Below, piece after piece: positions 26,107-35,276 of a stretch of DNA of 64,000 nucleotides. Positions within the stretch are counted from its first letter, which is position 1, and each line of letters opens with the position of its first letter. A model generated the notes under the pieces. The model was not told where the DNA came from. It did no database searches and was given only the letters and a program-made list of their open reading frames with translations. A program made the translations under genes and the position numbers. The DNA lies in contig NZ_JBPJAQ010000001.1 in NCBI RefSeq assembly GCF_051172195.1, forward strand, positions 5,828,001 through 5,892,000. The letters run 5' to 3'. The DNA is from Paludibaculum fermentans_A. Its GTDB lineage: Bacteria > Acidobacteriota > Terriglobia > Bryobacterales > Bryobacteraceae.

Positions 26107-27240
26107 ATGCTGCCTGATTTCTCTCAGCCCACTTTTGATGACCGCCGCCTGCTCCCCATTTACGACAAGGTGCAGGCGGGTGAACGCCTGAGCTACGAAG
26201 ACGGGCTGACCCTTTACCGTTCGCCCGATCTGCTCGCCATCGGCCACATGGCCAACCTGGTGCGTGAACGGCTGCACGGCAACGTCACCTATTTCAACGT
26301 CAACCGCCACATCAACCCGACCGACGTCTGCGTAGCCTCCTGCAAGCTGTGCGCTTTCGGCAAGAAGGCCAAGGATCCTACCGCCTATACGATGTCGCTG
26401 GAGGATGTCTGGGCCCGCGCCGGACACGGAGTGAGCGAAGCGGTGACCGAGTTCCACATTGTCGGCGGACTGCATCCGGAGCTGACGGTCGACTGGTTCT
26501 GCGAGATGCTGCGCGGCTTGAAGCAGCGCTACCCGCAGGTGCACCTCAAGGCGTTCACGATGGTGGAGATCGCCTACTTCCACAAGCGCTTCAAGATCCC
26601 GATCGAAGAGGTGCTGCGGCGCCTGAAGGATGCAGGCATGGACTCCATGCCCGGCGGCGGCGCGGAGATCTTCAGCGAGCGCGTCCGGCGCATCATCTGC
26701 GACCACAAGATTGACGGCAATGAGTGGCTGGACATCGCCCGCCTGGCGCACAAGATGGGCCTGAAGTCCAACTGCACCATGCTCTACGGCCATATCGAGA
26801 ACGAAGAGGACCGCACGGATCACCTGGTCCGCCTGCGCGCCGTGCAGTCCGATACGAACGGCTTCGTCACTTACATTCCGCTGGCCTTCCACCCGGACAA
26901 TACGCCGCTGGAGCATGTCTCGAAGACCACCGGTTTTGACGACCTCAAGAACATCGCGGTGGCCCGCCTGATGCTGGACAACATCCCGCACATCAAGGCT
27001 TACTGGGTGATGATGACGCCCAAGATTGCGCAGATCGCGCAGCGCTTTGGAGCCGACGACATCGACGGCACCGTGGTGGAAGAGAAGATCTACCACGACG
27101 CCGGAGCAGATACGAGCCAGGGCCTGCGCCGCAACGAACTGTTGAGCCTGATCCGCGCCGCGGGCCGCGAACCAGTGGAGCGCGATACCGCCTACAACCG
27201 CGTGCAGCGCACGGAAAGCACCTTCGCGATCCTCGTCTAG
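26107..27240 (+). CDS. mqnE: Aminofutalosine synthase MqnE (radical SAM)
   Basis: A 377-residue radical SAM enzyme of the futalosine pathway to menaquinone. It joins S-adenosylmethionine to 3-[(1-carboxyvinyl)oxy]benzoate. The [4Fe-4S] cysteines are Cys75, Cys79 and Cys82 in CVASCKLCAF. Other family features are YFNVNRHINPTDVC, FHIVGGLHPEL, KAFTMVEIAYF and the C-terminal VERDTAYN. It follows the prenyltransferase by nine bases, so the two form an operon. The other mqn genes are not in this window. Confidence 0.93.
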   Translation: MLPDFSQPTFDDRRLLPIYDKVQAGERLSYEDGLTLYRSPDLLAIGHMANLVRERLHGNVTYFNVNRHINPTDVCVASCKLCAFGKKAKDPTAYTMSLEDVWARAGHGVSEAVTEFHIVGGLHPELTVDWFCEMLRGLKQRYPQVHLKAFTMVEIAYFHKRFKIPIEEVLRRLKDAGMDSMPGGGAEIFSERVRRIICDHKIDGNEWLDIARLAHKMGLKSNCTMLYGHIENEEDRTDHLVRLRAVQSDTNGFVTYIPLAFHPDNTPLEHVSKTTGFDDLKNIAVARLMLDNIPHIKAYWVMMTPKIAQIAQRFGADDIDGTVVEEKIYHDAGADTSQGLRRNELLSLIRAAGREPVERDTAYNRVQRTESTFAILV

Positions 27241-27248
27241 TTTTACGG

Positions 27249-27277
27249 GGCAGGGGCGCCCCATCAGCGCCCCTGCC
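27249..27277. terminator. GC-rich hairpin between convergent genes
   Basis: An 11-base perfect inverted repeat (GGCAGGGGCGC / GCGCCCCTGCC) with a 7-base loop lies between mqnE and the ClC gene and includes the ClC stop codon. There is no U-run on either side, so it is a possible but not typical terminator for both directions. Confidence 0.4.
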
Positions 27278-29072
27278 TGACTGCTCCGGCCCGGCTTCCG
27301 AATGGCAGCCGGATGCGCAGCACCCGCTCCCGGTGCCGTTCCTCGGTGAGGTTCCTCGAACGCGCGCGCAGCAGGTCTTCCAGCGAAATCATGCCCGCCA
27401 GACGTCCGCCGTCGGCGCGGTCCACTACCGGCATGCGCGTGAACCCGCTCTCCGCCATGCGGTAGACGGCGACGCGCAGCGATTCATCCGCATAGGCGAC
27501 CACCGGATTGCGGCGGGCCAGCATGGCAGCCGTCCGGGCGCCTTTCTCCTCGCCCTCGGCCAGCCACAGGCGCACGTCCTTTCTCGTGATTACCCCTTGC
27601 AGCCGCCGCTGCCCGTCTACCACGGGGAATAGATGCTGGCCGCGGGGTGAGTGGTCTGGCCGGAACCAGCCGGCGATCTGCGCCAGCGTCTCGGACTCAG
27701 GGAACGCCACGAGGTTGGTGCGCATCACTTCGCGGACAAACTGAATCTCGAGAGGGTCCACTTCGTATTCGCGGCTGAGGTGGAAGCCGCGCCGGCTCAC
27801 TTTCTCGGTGAGGATCGAGCGTTTCATCATCAGCACCGTCACGGCGTAGGCGATCACGTTAGCGACCAAGAGTGGCAGCAACGCGCTGAAGTCGTGTGTC
27901 AGCTCGAGTGCGAAGACGATGCCGGTGAAGGGTGAGCGCATGGTGCCGCCCAGGATCGCGCCCATGCTGACCAGCGGCCAGAAGCCCGCGCCCACTGTTG
28001 GAAGGAACATCGCTTCGACGCCGCCCAGGGCGCCGCCCATCATCAGCAGGGGAGCGAGTACTCCTCCTGAGGTGCCGGAGCCTAGCGAAACGGCCCAGAT
28101 GAGCGACTTCACGGCCAGGATCCCAATGATGGTCGCCTTGGGGACATCGCCCTGCACGAGGGCCGCAATGGTCTCATAGCCAACGCCCAGCGCCTGCGGG
28201 AAGACGAGCCCACCCAAGCCCACGATGAGCCCGCCGATGGCCGGCCACCACATCCAGTGGATGGGCAGTTTCTGAAAGCCGTCCTCGGCCGCGTAAACAG
28301 CGCGCGTCAGCGCCGCTGAGAGCAGACCCGCCAGCAGTCCCGCGATCACGCAGCCGGCCAGGCCCGCCGGTCCAATGAAGACGAGATGGGCCGGGACGTG
28401 GAAGAGCGGCCCCAGGCCCATGAGGTAACGGCGGGCGGCGCCGGCTGTCGCACTGGCCAGGGCCACGGGGATCAGGCTGCGCGGCTTCCACTCAAAGAGC
28501 AGCAGTTCCACGGCCAGCAGGACAGCGGAAAGAGGGGCTGCGAAGGTGGCGGACATGCCCGCGGCGGCGCCCGCCACCAGCAGGGTCTTGCGCTCCGCAC
28601 TGCTGAGGTGGAACAACTGCGCGATCATCGACCCGAAGGCGCCGCCCGTCATGATGATGGGCCCTTCCGCGCCAAACGGCCCGCCGGAGCCGATGGAGAT
28701 CGCCGACGACAGCGGTTTCAGCACCGCCAGGCGCGGCTGCACCTTGCTGCCATTCAACAGGATCGACTCGATTGCTTCCGGGATGCCGTGGCCGCGGATC
28801 CGCTCAGAACCGTAGCGGGCCATCAGGCCGATCACCAGTGCGCCTGCCACCGGCACGAGCACTGCCCAGAATCCCAAATGGTGACCGGCGGGCGACACCA
28901 GTTCAGTGGACCAGCGTTGGAAGTAGAACAGATTTGTACACAGACCGATCAGTTTCAGCAGCAGCAGCGCCACAACAGAGCTCACCAGCCCGATCAGCAC
29001 CGCCAGGGCTGCAATCGGCACCAGCCGCGCGGACGCCGTGAAATCGCCCAGTTCTTCAGCGCCCCTGCTCAT
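27264..29072 (-). CDS. ClC family chloride channel/transporter with CBS domains
   Basis: A 602-residue membrane protein that moves chloride, by channel or proton exchange. It starts at ATG 29072, overlapping the stop of the MarR gene by four bases. Signature segments are GHGIPEAI, GGPFGAEGP with the gating glutamate, and GSGTSGGVLAPLLMMGGALGG. About ten to twelve hydrophobic helices are followed by two CBS modules at the C-terminus (LQGVITRKDVRLWL and LAGMISLEDLLRAR). The first ion-binding motif has His where Ser is usual (GSGIP), as in some CLC subgroups. Control by the MarR gene next to it is likely. Confidence 0.9.
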   Translation of the reverse strand: MSRGAEELGDFTASARLVPIAALAVLIGLVSSVVALLLLKLIGLCTNLFYFQRWSTELVSPAGHHLGFWAVLVPVAGALVIGLMARYGSERIRGHGIPEAIESILLNGSKVQPRLAVLKPLSSAISIGSGGPFGAEGPIIMTGGAFGSMIAQLFHLSSAERKTLLVAGAAAGMSATFAAPLSAVLLAVELLLFEWKPRSLIPVALASATAGAARRYLMGLGPLFHVPAHLVFIGPAGLAGCVIAGLLAGLLSAALTRAVYAAEDGFQKLPIHWMWWPAIGGLIVGLGGLVFPQALGVGYETIAALVQGDVPKATIIGILAVKSLIWAVSLGSGTSGGVLAPLLMMGGALGGVEAMFLPTVGAGFWPLVSMGAILGGTMRSPFTGIVFALELTHDFSALLPLLVANVIAYAVTVLMMKRSILTEKVSRRGFHLSREYEVDPLEIQFVREVMRTNLVAFPESETLAQIAGWFRPDHSPRGQHLFPVVDGQRRLQGVITRKDVRLWLAEGEEKGARTAAMLARRNPVVAYADESLRVAVYRMAESGFTRMPVVDRADGGRLAGMISLEDLLRARSRNLTEERHRERVLRIRLPFGSRAGAVRQGR

Positions 29073-29515
29073 GCCAGTCCGCCCTGCGTCGAACGGCGGA
29101 TGATTGCCCGCAAGGCCTTGGACAGTTGCGGCGCGGTTTCTTCCAGTTCTTCGCGGTGAGTCAAAGAGAGGCGCTCGAGGACCTCTTCGCCATGCTGTGT
29201 GAGCTTCACCAGTACTTGCCGCCCATCGGCCTTGGCCGCGACGCGTTGGACAAGACCGCAACGCTCCATGCGGTCGACCAGGCCGACTGCGCTCTGGTGC
29301 CGCAGGAAGAGCCGTTCCGCCACGGCACCGATGGTGGGTTCCAGGCCGTGCGGCAAGCCCTTGAGGGCGAGCAGGGCCTGGTGATGCTGCGGCTCCAACC
29401 CCTCGGCTTTGGCGACTGCCTCACTGAATTGCAGGAAGCGGCGAATCTGGTAGCGGAACTCCGCCAATTCGTGATATTCCACTGCTGACAGTGGTTTGCG
29501 GGCTGTGCTGAGCAT
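29069..29515 (-). CDS. MarR family transcriptional regulator
   Basis: A 148-residue winged-helix regulator. The dimerisation helices flank the DNA-binding region, with AVAERLFLRHQSAVGLVDRM as the recognition segment and DGRQVLVKLTQHGEEVLERL as the wing and following helix. It is the first gene of an operon with the ClC protein. Two copies of GATTATATCGTA lie immediately upstream and overlap apparent -10 sequences, so it probably represses its own operon and is released by a small molecule or ion. The effector is unknown. Confidence 0.88.
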   Translation of the reverse strand: MLSTARKPLSAVEYHELAEFRYQIRRFLQFSEAVAKAEGLEPQHHQALLALKGLPHGLEPTIGAVAERLFLRHQSAVGLVDRMERCGLVQRVAAKADGRQVLVKLTQHGEEVLERLSLTHREELEETAPQLSKALRAIIRRSTQGGLA

Positions 29516-29543
29516 GATTATATCGTACTACGATTATATCGTA
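29516..29543 (-). promoter_or_regulatory. MarR operator and promoter of the marR-ClC operon
   Basis: Two direct copies of GATTATATCGTA (29516-29527 and 29532-29543) lie 16 bases apart. The second is part of a perfect inverted repeat TACGAT-N3-ATCGTA (29530-29544). On the minus strand each copy contains TATAAT. The distal TATAAT would place the transcript start within about ten bases of the ATG, so the message may be nearly leaderless. No good -35 hexamer is seen. Confidence 0.65.
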
Positions 29544-29592
29544 TTGCGATATTGCTGAGCGCAGATTGGATCCGCCGGCCGGCGCTGCGATG

Positions 29593-30978
29593 TTAACGCG
29601 ACTGAGCGAACTTGTCGAACGTGATGGTGGAGGACGACCCGAACTTGCGGTAGTTTTTGAACACCAGTTGGTTCTTGAAGCAGGGCGTATCCCCGCCGAC
29701 GCAGCCCACGCTGTCGCCCTTCAGGGGCAGCAGGAAGGTGCCTGAATCGAGTTTGATGAACCCGAACTCCACCGAGGTTTCCGCGCTTTCATAGGGAATG
29801 CTGCTGGTGATGATGGCCTTCTGTTCAATGCGCAGGACCTTGTGGGTCGCCTTGTCGATCCAGACCTGGCCGGTGTAGGCGGGCCGCACCTGTTTGCCAT
29901 CCTGGCTGACGAGGATCCAGTGGGAATTCTCGGCAGTCACGCTGATATCGAAGAGCAGGGCGTTCCGGCCGCCCAACTGTTCTTCGCCGCGCCTGGTGAA
30001 CTTCGCGTTGGTGACCGGAGACATGATGTCCTGCAAAGTCACGACGAACTCGCCGGTGGTCCAGGCGCCCGTTTTGTTGATGGGGTCCTGTGTAGGGCGG
30101 CCGTTGATGCGCAGGTTCTTGTACTCTTCCTTGCCGTTCATGACGGAGACATCGGCGGCGACGACGTCGACGACGCGCCAGCGGGGCGGGTCGGTGAAGC
30201 CGCTGGAGCGAGTGGTGGTCTGTTCCGCCACGAAGTTCGGCATGTCCTGCAGGATTCGAGCGGAAGCCTCGCGCGCATCGTCGACGGCCTGCGGTTCTCC
30301 GCGCAGCTCTTTCTTCGGCGGATCCGCATCGTCTTCCGGCGGCTTGGCGCCGGCCGATTCTGGGGCGCCTTCGGCGGTGCCATCCAGGTCCTGCGAAGTG
30401 GGTGCGTGAATGAGCGCGGCTTCCACCTTGCGCTCGGCTTCCTTGCGTTCGTCCGGGGTTCCTACGCGAACCTGGGTTATGCGGTAAGCCGTCTCGGTAT
30501 CGTCGGCGCTCACCTGTACCATGAGCCGGTCGCCCGGATGCAGCAGGGAGTCGCGCATCGACTCGCCCTCGGAGTTGCGGAACTGGGTCTTGGCCAGCAG
30601 CCGGAACCGCAGGACGCGGGTTGACGAGGTTTCCAGCAGCAGGTCTTTCTCGCCGAAGTTGCGCAGCGTGCCGTCGACGGAGCGCAGGGCGATCTTCAAC
30701 TCCTGGTCAGAACCTTCCTTCTTCTCCTTGTCCTTCTCGTCCTTGGATTTCTTCTTGGGCCACTTGATACGGGGCATCGGTATGCCGCTGCCGGTACCGG
30801 ATCCGCCCGGATACTGTCCTGGCGGGTATTGCCCCGGCGGGTACTGACCTGGCGGATATTGTCCGGGTGGATACTGCTGCGGGTATTGTTGCGGATACTG
30901 CGCCAGTAAGTCGCCCGCGCCGGCGGCTATCCAGATCGCCAACATCCCCCGAACGGCCAGCTTGCTGTAGTGCCGCAT
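29593..30978 (-). CDS. Exported protein with YPPGQ repeats
   Basis: A 461-residue secreted protein of unknown role. A signal peptide (about 1-26, ending GDLLAQ) is followed by short tandem repeats YPQQ and YPPGQ (residues 28-58), then a Lys/Asp/Glu-rich stretch. Residues about 85-170 form a small beta-rich domain, followed by an acidic linker. The C-terminal half (about 250-461) starts LQDMPNFVAEQTTTRSSG and contains GRNALLFDISVTAENSHWIL and TGQVWIDKATHKVLRIEQ, resembling exported proteins of Acidobacteria of unknown function. The start is supported by GGGGGAGCC and a -10-like TATAAT at 30999-31004. Confidence 0.78.
   Translation of the reverse strand: MRHYSKLAVRGMLAIWIAAGAGDLLAQYPQQYPQQYPPGQYPPGQYPPGQYPPGQYPGGSGTGSGIPMPRIKWPKKKSKDEKDKEKKEGSDQELKIALRSVDGTLRNFGEKDLLLETSSTRVLRFRLLAKTQFRNSEGESMRDSLLHPGDRLMVQVSADDTETAYRITQVRVGTPDERKEAERKVEAALIHAPTSQDLDGTAEGAPESAGAKPPEDDADPPKKELRGEPQAVDDAREASARILQDMPNFVAEQTTTRSSGFTDPPRWRVVDVVAADVSVMNGKEEYKNLRINGRPTQDPINKTGAWTTGEFVVTLQDIMSPVTNAKFTRRGEEQLGGRNALLFDISVTAENSHWILVSQDGKQVRPAYTGQVWIDKATHKVLRIEQKAIITSSIPYESAETSVEFGFIKLDSGTFLLPLKGDSVGCVGGDTPCFKNQLVFKNYRKFGSSSTITFDKFAQSR
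30805..30897 (-). repeat. 15-base tandem repeats encoding YPPGQ
   Basis: Four imperfect copies of a 15-base unit encoding Tyr-Pro-Pro-Gly-Gln, preceded by two 12-base YPQQ units and followed by a YPGG. The unit is in frame, so slippage changes length without frameshift. Such repeats commonly form flexible, sticky or elastic linkers. Confidence 0.85.
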
Positions 30979-31035
30979 ACTGTAGGCTCCCCCTAAGTAT
31001 TATATGGAGCCCCAGCGCGAACGGTTACGCTAACT

Positions 31036-32118
31036 TTAGGCTGGCCGGAACCGGGCCAGCAGGTCACCCATGCGCCGCAGGCCTTCCTGGAACATCACGG
31101 TGTTTACGCCCATACCGATGCGGAAGTGATCGGGGCTGTCGAAAAACCGCCCCGGCACTACTGAAGTTTCGTACTCCGCCCGTAGACGGTCGACAAACTC
31201 GGCGGAGCCACCTGCGGCGAGGCGAACAAAGGCCGTTGTGCCATGAGTCGTCCGCGGAGTGAGCAACTGGGGGTGCTGGTCGAGAAAGGCGTTGAACAAC
31301 CCGCGGTCCGCCTCCACGACTTTGCGGGCGCGAGTCCGCACCATGTCGAGATGCTGCAGCACGCGCAGTGCGATCAGGTTGCCCGGATGGGAGGGAATGG
31401 ACCCGAACAGATCGTTCAGGCGGTACATCGCCCAGGCCAGTTCCGGCTCCGCCAGGATCCAGCCGCAGCGCAGGCCGCTGACGCCATGAACCTTGGTCAG
31501 GCTGTTGGTCACCACGAATTCCGGCCCCAGGTGGAAGACGCTGGGCGGAGTGTTTTCATAGATGGCGTCCACATAGATTTCGTCGACCAGCACACGCGCG
31601 CCGGCTTCGCGGGCTAGGGCGCCGATCTGTTCGAAGACGCCCGGCGCCGCCTGCACGCTGGTGGGGTTGTGCAGGTTCGTGATCACGATCAGCCGTGTCT
31701 TCGATGTGATGTTGCGGCGGATCTCGTCGATGTCGAGGGCGTAGCCGTCTTCTTCGCGGCGCAGGAAGCGCTTCACCGCGGCTCCGGTGAATTGCGCTGC
31801 CGACACCAGCAGTTCGTAGGCCGGCTGCTCAATCAGCACTTCGTCGCCCGGTTCCAGGATCGCCGCCATCGCCAGGTAGTTTGCCTGCGACGCCCCATCG
31901 GCGGTCACCACGCAATCGGGGCTGACACCGCACTTGGAGGCGAGGGCTTCTCGCAGGGGCAGGTGCCCGTACTTCGTGTCGCCGTTGATCTCCAGTTCGT
32001 CGATCGAAAGCGGCAGTTCGCGCAGTGGAAACGAACCCACGCCGCTGGTTGCCAGGTTGAACTTAGCGTGACTCCGGGTCTTGGCCCAGTTCATGTAATC
32101 GGAGTACTTCTGCCTCAT
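31036..32118 (-). CDS. Pyridoxal-phosphate aminotransferase class I/II
   Basis: A 360-residue enzyme starting at ATG 32118, overlapping the stop of the permease by four bases. Fold-type I features are GDTKYGHLPLREALASK, VVTADGASQANYLAMAAIL, NLHNPTSV, VLVDEIYVDAIYE and the PLP lysine in NSLTKVHGVSGLRCGW. It is shorter than most class I enzymes and belongs to the general alanine/aspartate-like group; the substrate is not known. Being coupled to an amino-acid permease suggests that the enzyme metabolises the amino acid that the permease brings in. Confidence 0.87.
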   Translation of the reverse strand: MRQKYSDYMNWAKTRSHAKFNLATSGVGSFPLRELPLSIDELEINGDTKYGHLPLREALASKCGVSPDCVVTADGASQANYLAMAAILEPGDEVLIEQPAYELLVSAAQFTGAAVKRFLRREEDGYALDIDEIRRNITSKTRLIVITNLHNPTSVQAAPGVFEQIGALAREAGARVLVDEIYVDAIYENTPPSVFHLGPEFVVTNSLTKVHGVSGLRCGWILAEPELAWAMYRLNDLFGSIPSHPGNLIALRVLQHLDMVRTRARKVVEADRGLFNAFLDQHPQLLTPRTTHGTTAFVRLAAGGSAEFVDRLRAEYETSVVPGRFFDSPDHFRIGMGVNTVMFQEGLRRMGDLLARFRPA

Positions 32119-33452
32119 GCTTCCTTTCCGCCGGGCCGCCGTTTCCAGCGGCCCCAATAAAAATAGACCGGTATGCCGGCCGCGAGGATGGTGAGCCCGG
32201 CCAGGCTGTTTTCGGGTGAGCTCGAAACCGTACCCGTGACGATGCCGGCGCAGGCCAGCACAAACAAGGCGGTGGACCAGGGATGACCAGGGGTGTGAAA
32301 GACACCCTCTCCCGTCAAACCGCGCCGCCGGGCGCGCACCACGAACAAGGCCGCCGCCGTCAGTCCGAAGCTGATGAAATCCACTGATACGACATAGTTC
32401 AAGATCTGTTCGTAGCGGCCCGAGAAGACGATCAGCGTCGCCATCACGCCTTGCAGGATGATGGCCACGACGGGGACGCCCGACTTCGGGGCCAGGCGGC
32501 CGACACTTTCGAAGAAGAGGCCGTCGCGGGCCATGGTGTAGTAGACCCGCGGGGCTGTGAGGATCCCCTGGCTGAGGAAGCCCAGGGTCGAGATGGCGAT
32601 GCCGATGGCGATCCACCAGGCGCCGCGATCGCCCAGGATGGCCCGCATGACGGCCGTGGCCGGGGTTTTTGTGGCGGCCAGGCCGTCCGCGCCGAGCATC
32701 CTGAGGCAGACGAAGTTCACCGCGAGGTAGAGCAGGACGACCCCGGATACGCCGAGAACGAGGCCCCGCGACAGGTCCCGCCCTGGATTCCGCATCTCGC
32801 CTGAGACGAAGCTGGCCGTCTGCCAGCCGCCATAGGCGAAAGCGATGGGGACCATGGCCGCGCCGATGGAGGCGATGAGGCCGGAGGAGAGGGGCCGGTC
32901 GAGGATGGGGGACCAGTGCAGTTGGCCGCCGCCCAGGAAGAGGCCCAGCAGGACCATGGCGGCAATGGCGCCGGCGCGCAGCAGCATGAGCACGGTCTGG
33001 GCATTGCTGCCGGCGCGCACGCCCAGGCAGTTGATGGCGGTGAGGCCCAGCAGGGCGATTGCGGCGATGGCCCCGTCGTTGAGTTGGAGGCCCGAAATTT
33101 CGCGGAAGTAGCGGGCGAAGGTGATGGCGACGGCGGCCATCCCGCCAGTCTGGGTGACGAGCAGGAAAACCCAGCCGTAGAGGAAGGCGACCAGCGGATG
33201 GTAGGCCTCGCGCAGGTACATATACTGGCCGCCGAAGCCGGGCAGGCGGGTGGCCAGTTCCGCCCAGATGAAGGCGCCCATCATGGCCAGCGCGCCGCCC
33301 AGCAGCCAGGCTCCGAGGATCAGCACGGGCGTGTGCACGTGCAACGCGACTACGTAAGGGTTGATGAAGATGCCCGACCCGACGATGCCGCCCATCACGA
33401 TCATCGTCGCGTCGAACACACCCAGCGCTCGTTTCGGCCGTACTTCCGCCAA
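32115..33452 (-). CDS. APC family amino acid permease
   Basis: A 445-residue inner-membrane transporter with about twelve helices. The APC superfamily start is present: VFDATMIVMGGIVGSGIFINPY in helix 1, with the GSGIF motif that contacts the substrate amino group. Helix 6 has AFAYGGWQTASF. Such permeases import amino acids or exchange them. The gene is coupled to an aminotransferase and lies 15 bases downstream of a quinone oxidoreductase gene on the same strand. Confidence 0.9.
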   Translation of the reverse strand: MAEVRPKRALGVFDATMIVMGGIVGSGIFINPYVVALHVHTPVLILGAWLLGGALAMMGAFIWAELATRLPGFGGQYMYLREAYHPLVAFLYGWVFLLVTQTGGMAAVAITFARYFREISGLQLNDGAIAAIALLGLTAINCLGVRAGSNAQTVLMLLRAGAIAAMVLLGLFLGGGQLHWSPILDRPLSSGLIASIGAAMVPIAFAYGGWQTASFVSGEMRNPGRDLSRGLVLGVSGVVLLYLAVNFVCLRMLGADGLAATKTPATAVMRAILGDRGAWWIAIGIAISTLGFLSQGILTAPRVYYTMARDGLFFESVGRLAPKSGVPVVAIILQGVMATLIVFSGRYEQILNYVVSVDFISFGLTAAALFVVRARRRGLTGEGVFHTPGHPWSTALFVLACAGIVTGTVSSSPENSLAGLTILAAGIPVYFYWGRWKRRPGGKEA

Positions 33453-33467
33453 AGGCGCTCTCGATTC

Positions 33468-34436
33468 CTAGGGGACGAGGATCAGTTTGCCGGCGGTCGC
33501 GCGCGATTCCAGGTCGGTCTGGGCCTGGCCCGCGTCAGCCAACGGATAGACTTTGTGGATCTGCAGTTTCATGCTGCCGTCCTTCAGCCAGCGGAGGATA
33601 TCGGCGGCGCGCCACTCGAGTTCCGCGCGGGTGGTCGTGTAATCGCCGAGTTTCGGCCGGGTCAGGTAGAGCGACCCTTTCTGGTTCAGCACCAGCGGCG
33701 CCATGGGCGGCACGGGGCCGCTGGCATTGCCGAACGTCACCATCATGCCGCGCGGCTTGATGGAGTTCAGGCTGCGCTCCCAGGTGGCCGCGCCTACGGA
33801 GTCGTAGACCACGTCGACGCCACGGCCTTCGGTCAGCCGGCGTACCTCGGTGTCGAACTGCTGTTCGGAGTAGTTGATGACCTCGTCGCAGCCCGCCCGC
33901 TTCGCCACTTCGGCTTTGGCGGCCGAGGAGGTGGTTCCGATGACGCGTGCTCCGCGCAGCTTGGCGGCCGCGACGATCCACTGGCCGGCTCCGCCTGCGG
34001 CCGCGTGCACCAGGCAGGTATCACCCTGTTTGAGTGGATAGGTGGAATGCGTGAGGTAGTGGGCGGTCATGCCTTGCAGCATGGCTCCGGCGGCTGTTTG
34101 GAGATCCACCTCATCCGGCACAGGTACGAGCTGCCAGGCGGGCAGCGCGGCATACTCGGCGTAGGAGCCGCGGACCGTCCCGAAGGCCACCCGGTCGCCC
34201 ACTTTCACGCTCTTCACGTCGGGAGCCACGGCTTCCACCACCCCGGCGGCTTCCATGCCGAGGATCACGGGCGGCGTCGCGGGATATAGGCCGGTGCGGA
34301 AGTAAATGTCGATGAAGTTCACGCCGATGGCATGGATGCGGACCAGTGCCTGGCCTTCCACCGGCTCCGGCACCGGCAGGTCTTCGTAGCGCAGCTTGTC
34401 GACGCCGCCGAATTCCGTAACAAAGACAGCTTTCAT
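33468..34436 (-). CDS. Quinone oxidoreductase, zeta-crystallin type
   Basis: A 322-residue NADPH-dependent enzyme of the medium-chain dehydrogenase family, without the zinc ligands of alcohol dehydrogenases. Features are MKAVFVTEFGGVDKLRYED, HAIGVNFIDIYFRTGLY, the nucleotide-binding AAAGGAGQWIVAAAKLRGA and YDSVGAATWERSL. Known relatives reduce quinones one electron at a time or act on enones. It shares its strand with the permease pair and overlaps the small membrane protein gene by four bases at its start. Confidence 0.9.
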   Translation of the reverse strand: MKAVFVTEFGGVDKLRYEDLPVPEPVEGQALVRIHAIGVNFIDIYFRTGLYPATPPVILGMEAAGVVEAVAPDVKSVKVGDRVAFGTVRGSYAEYAALPAWQLVPVPDEVDLQTAAGAMLQGMTAHYLTHSTYPLKQGDTCLVHAAAGGAGQWIVAAAKLRGARVIGTTSSAAKAEVAKRAGCDEVINYSEQQFDTEVRRLTEGRGVDVVYDSVGAATWERSLNSIKPRGMMVTFGNASGPVPPMAPLVLNQKGSLYLTRPKLGDYTTTRAELEWRAADILRWLKDGSMKLQIHKVYPLADAGQAQTDLESRATAGKLILVP

Positions 34437-34981
34437 ATTCTAGCGATCCTCCGCAGATGGAAATACGCTGCATAGAGCAGCAGGTAGGTGAACGTGAACG
34501 GAAACAGCAGCACGCGCAGTACGGTGCTCACGCCGGCCGAGCCGCTCAAGCCGGCACGGAACAGGATGAAGTGTTTGATCGTGCGCCACTCGGATTTCTG
34601 GAACCAGAAATAGTCGCCGTTCTCATTGAGGATGAAAACCTTGGCTTGCACCTGCCAGGCCAGCACCCATTTCCATTTCGTCATGATGGGCTCACCGGAG
34701 CAGATGATGCCGGTGATCTCGTAGCCCTGGGCGCGCAGCAGCGAATAGAAGCGGGTGCGTGCCTCCGAACCGGAATAGTCCGTCACCCGGTACACTTGGC
34801 CGCGGGAAGAATCGAAGCCCTTCGGCAGGCCGGGGAAGCAGGTGACCAGGTCCACCTTCTGGCCTTGGGAGAACTTCGAATAAATGCCGGGGAGCAGCCC
34901 TTCCACCAGGTACCGCGAGCCGCTCTCAACCAGCAGCACGCGCCGGAAGTGCGGGATATGCCGTGAAAAGAAGAAACGCAA
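34433..34981 (-). CDS. Hypothetical membrane-anchored protein
   Basis: A 182-residue protein of unknown function. The N-terminal domain starts RRVLLVESGSRYLVEGLLP and continues with VDLVTCFPGLPKGF and YEITGIICSGEPIMTKWKW, a pattern that looks like the opening of a nucleotide- or sugar-handling fold but lacks a confident match. A single hydrophobic segment near the C-terminus (about 157-175, VLLFPFTFTYLLLYAAYF) anchors it, ending in basic residues. The gene overlaps the quinone oxidoreductase by four bases and may be in its operon. Confidence 0.65.
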   Translation of the reverse strand: MRFFFSRHIPHFRRVLLVESGSRYLVEGLLPGIYSKFSQGQKVDLVTCFPGLPKGFDSSRGQVYRVTDYSGSEARTRFYSLLRAQGYEITGIICSGEPIMTKWKWVLAWQVQAKVFILNENGDYFWFQKSEWRTIKHFILFRAGLSGSAGVSTVLRVLLFPFTFTYLLLYAAYFHLRRIARI

Positions 34982-35276
34982 ACTACAATTCTAACTGTTG
35001 CCGCCCTCTCCAGCCGCGGCGGTAGCCAGGAACATTTCCGTCCTGGCGCAGGGACCGCGTCCAGGCGATAGCTCACAGAAACGTACGCCGTCTGAAATTC
35101 ACGTAACAACGAGGAACCCCCGTGCATATTCCATGTCCTCGAGCTACGGGCCGGCCATCCGGCGTGTGCGATGATCCCCCTGGCAACCGGCCGGTTTCTT
35201 TGCTAGTCTCAACCGCACTTGGCGCACTGTGCGCCCATACTTCCGGAGGAGGGGCGGTTCGCACCGCCACGAGTGG
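34982..35276. other. Intergenic region with two palindromes
   Basis: About 295 bases between divergent genes. It contains AACCGGCCGGTT (35185-35196), a perfect 12-base palindrome, and GGCGCAC-T-GTGCGCC (35221-35235), a 7-base inverted repeat. Nothing else was recognised. No RNA gene was seen. Confidence 0.5.

Noticed and set aside
27249..27277. The 11-base hairpin as a strong rho-independent terminator
   Set aside because: No U-run follows it on either strand, so it is kept only as a tentative entry.
35229..35276. GTG at 35229 as the start of the large membrane protein
   Set aside because: It lies inside the inverted repeat GGCGCAC-T-GTGCGCC with no ribosome site at the correct distance; ATG 35277 gives a proper signal anchor.
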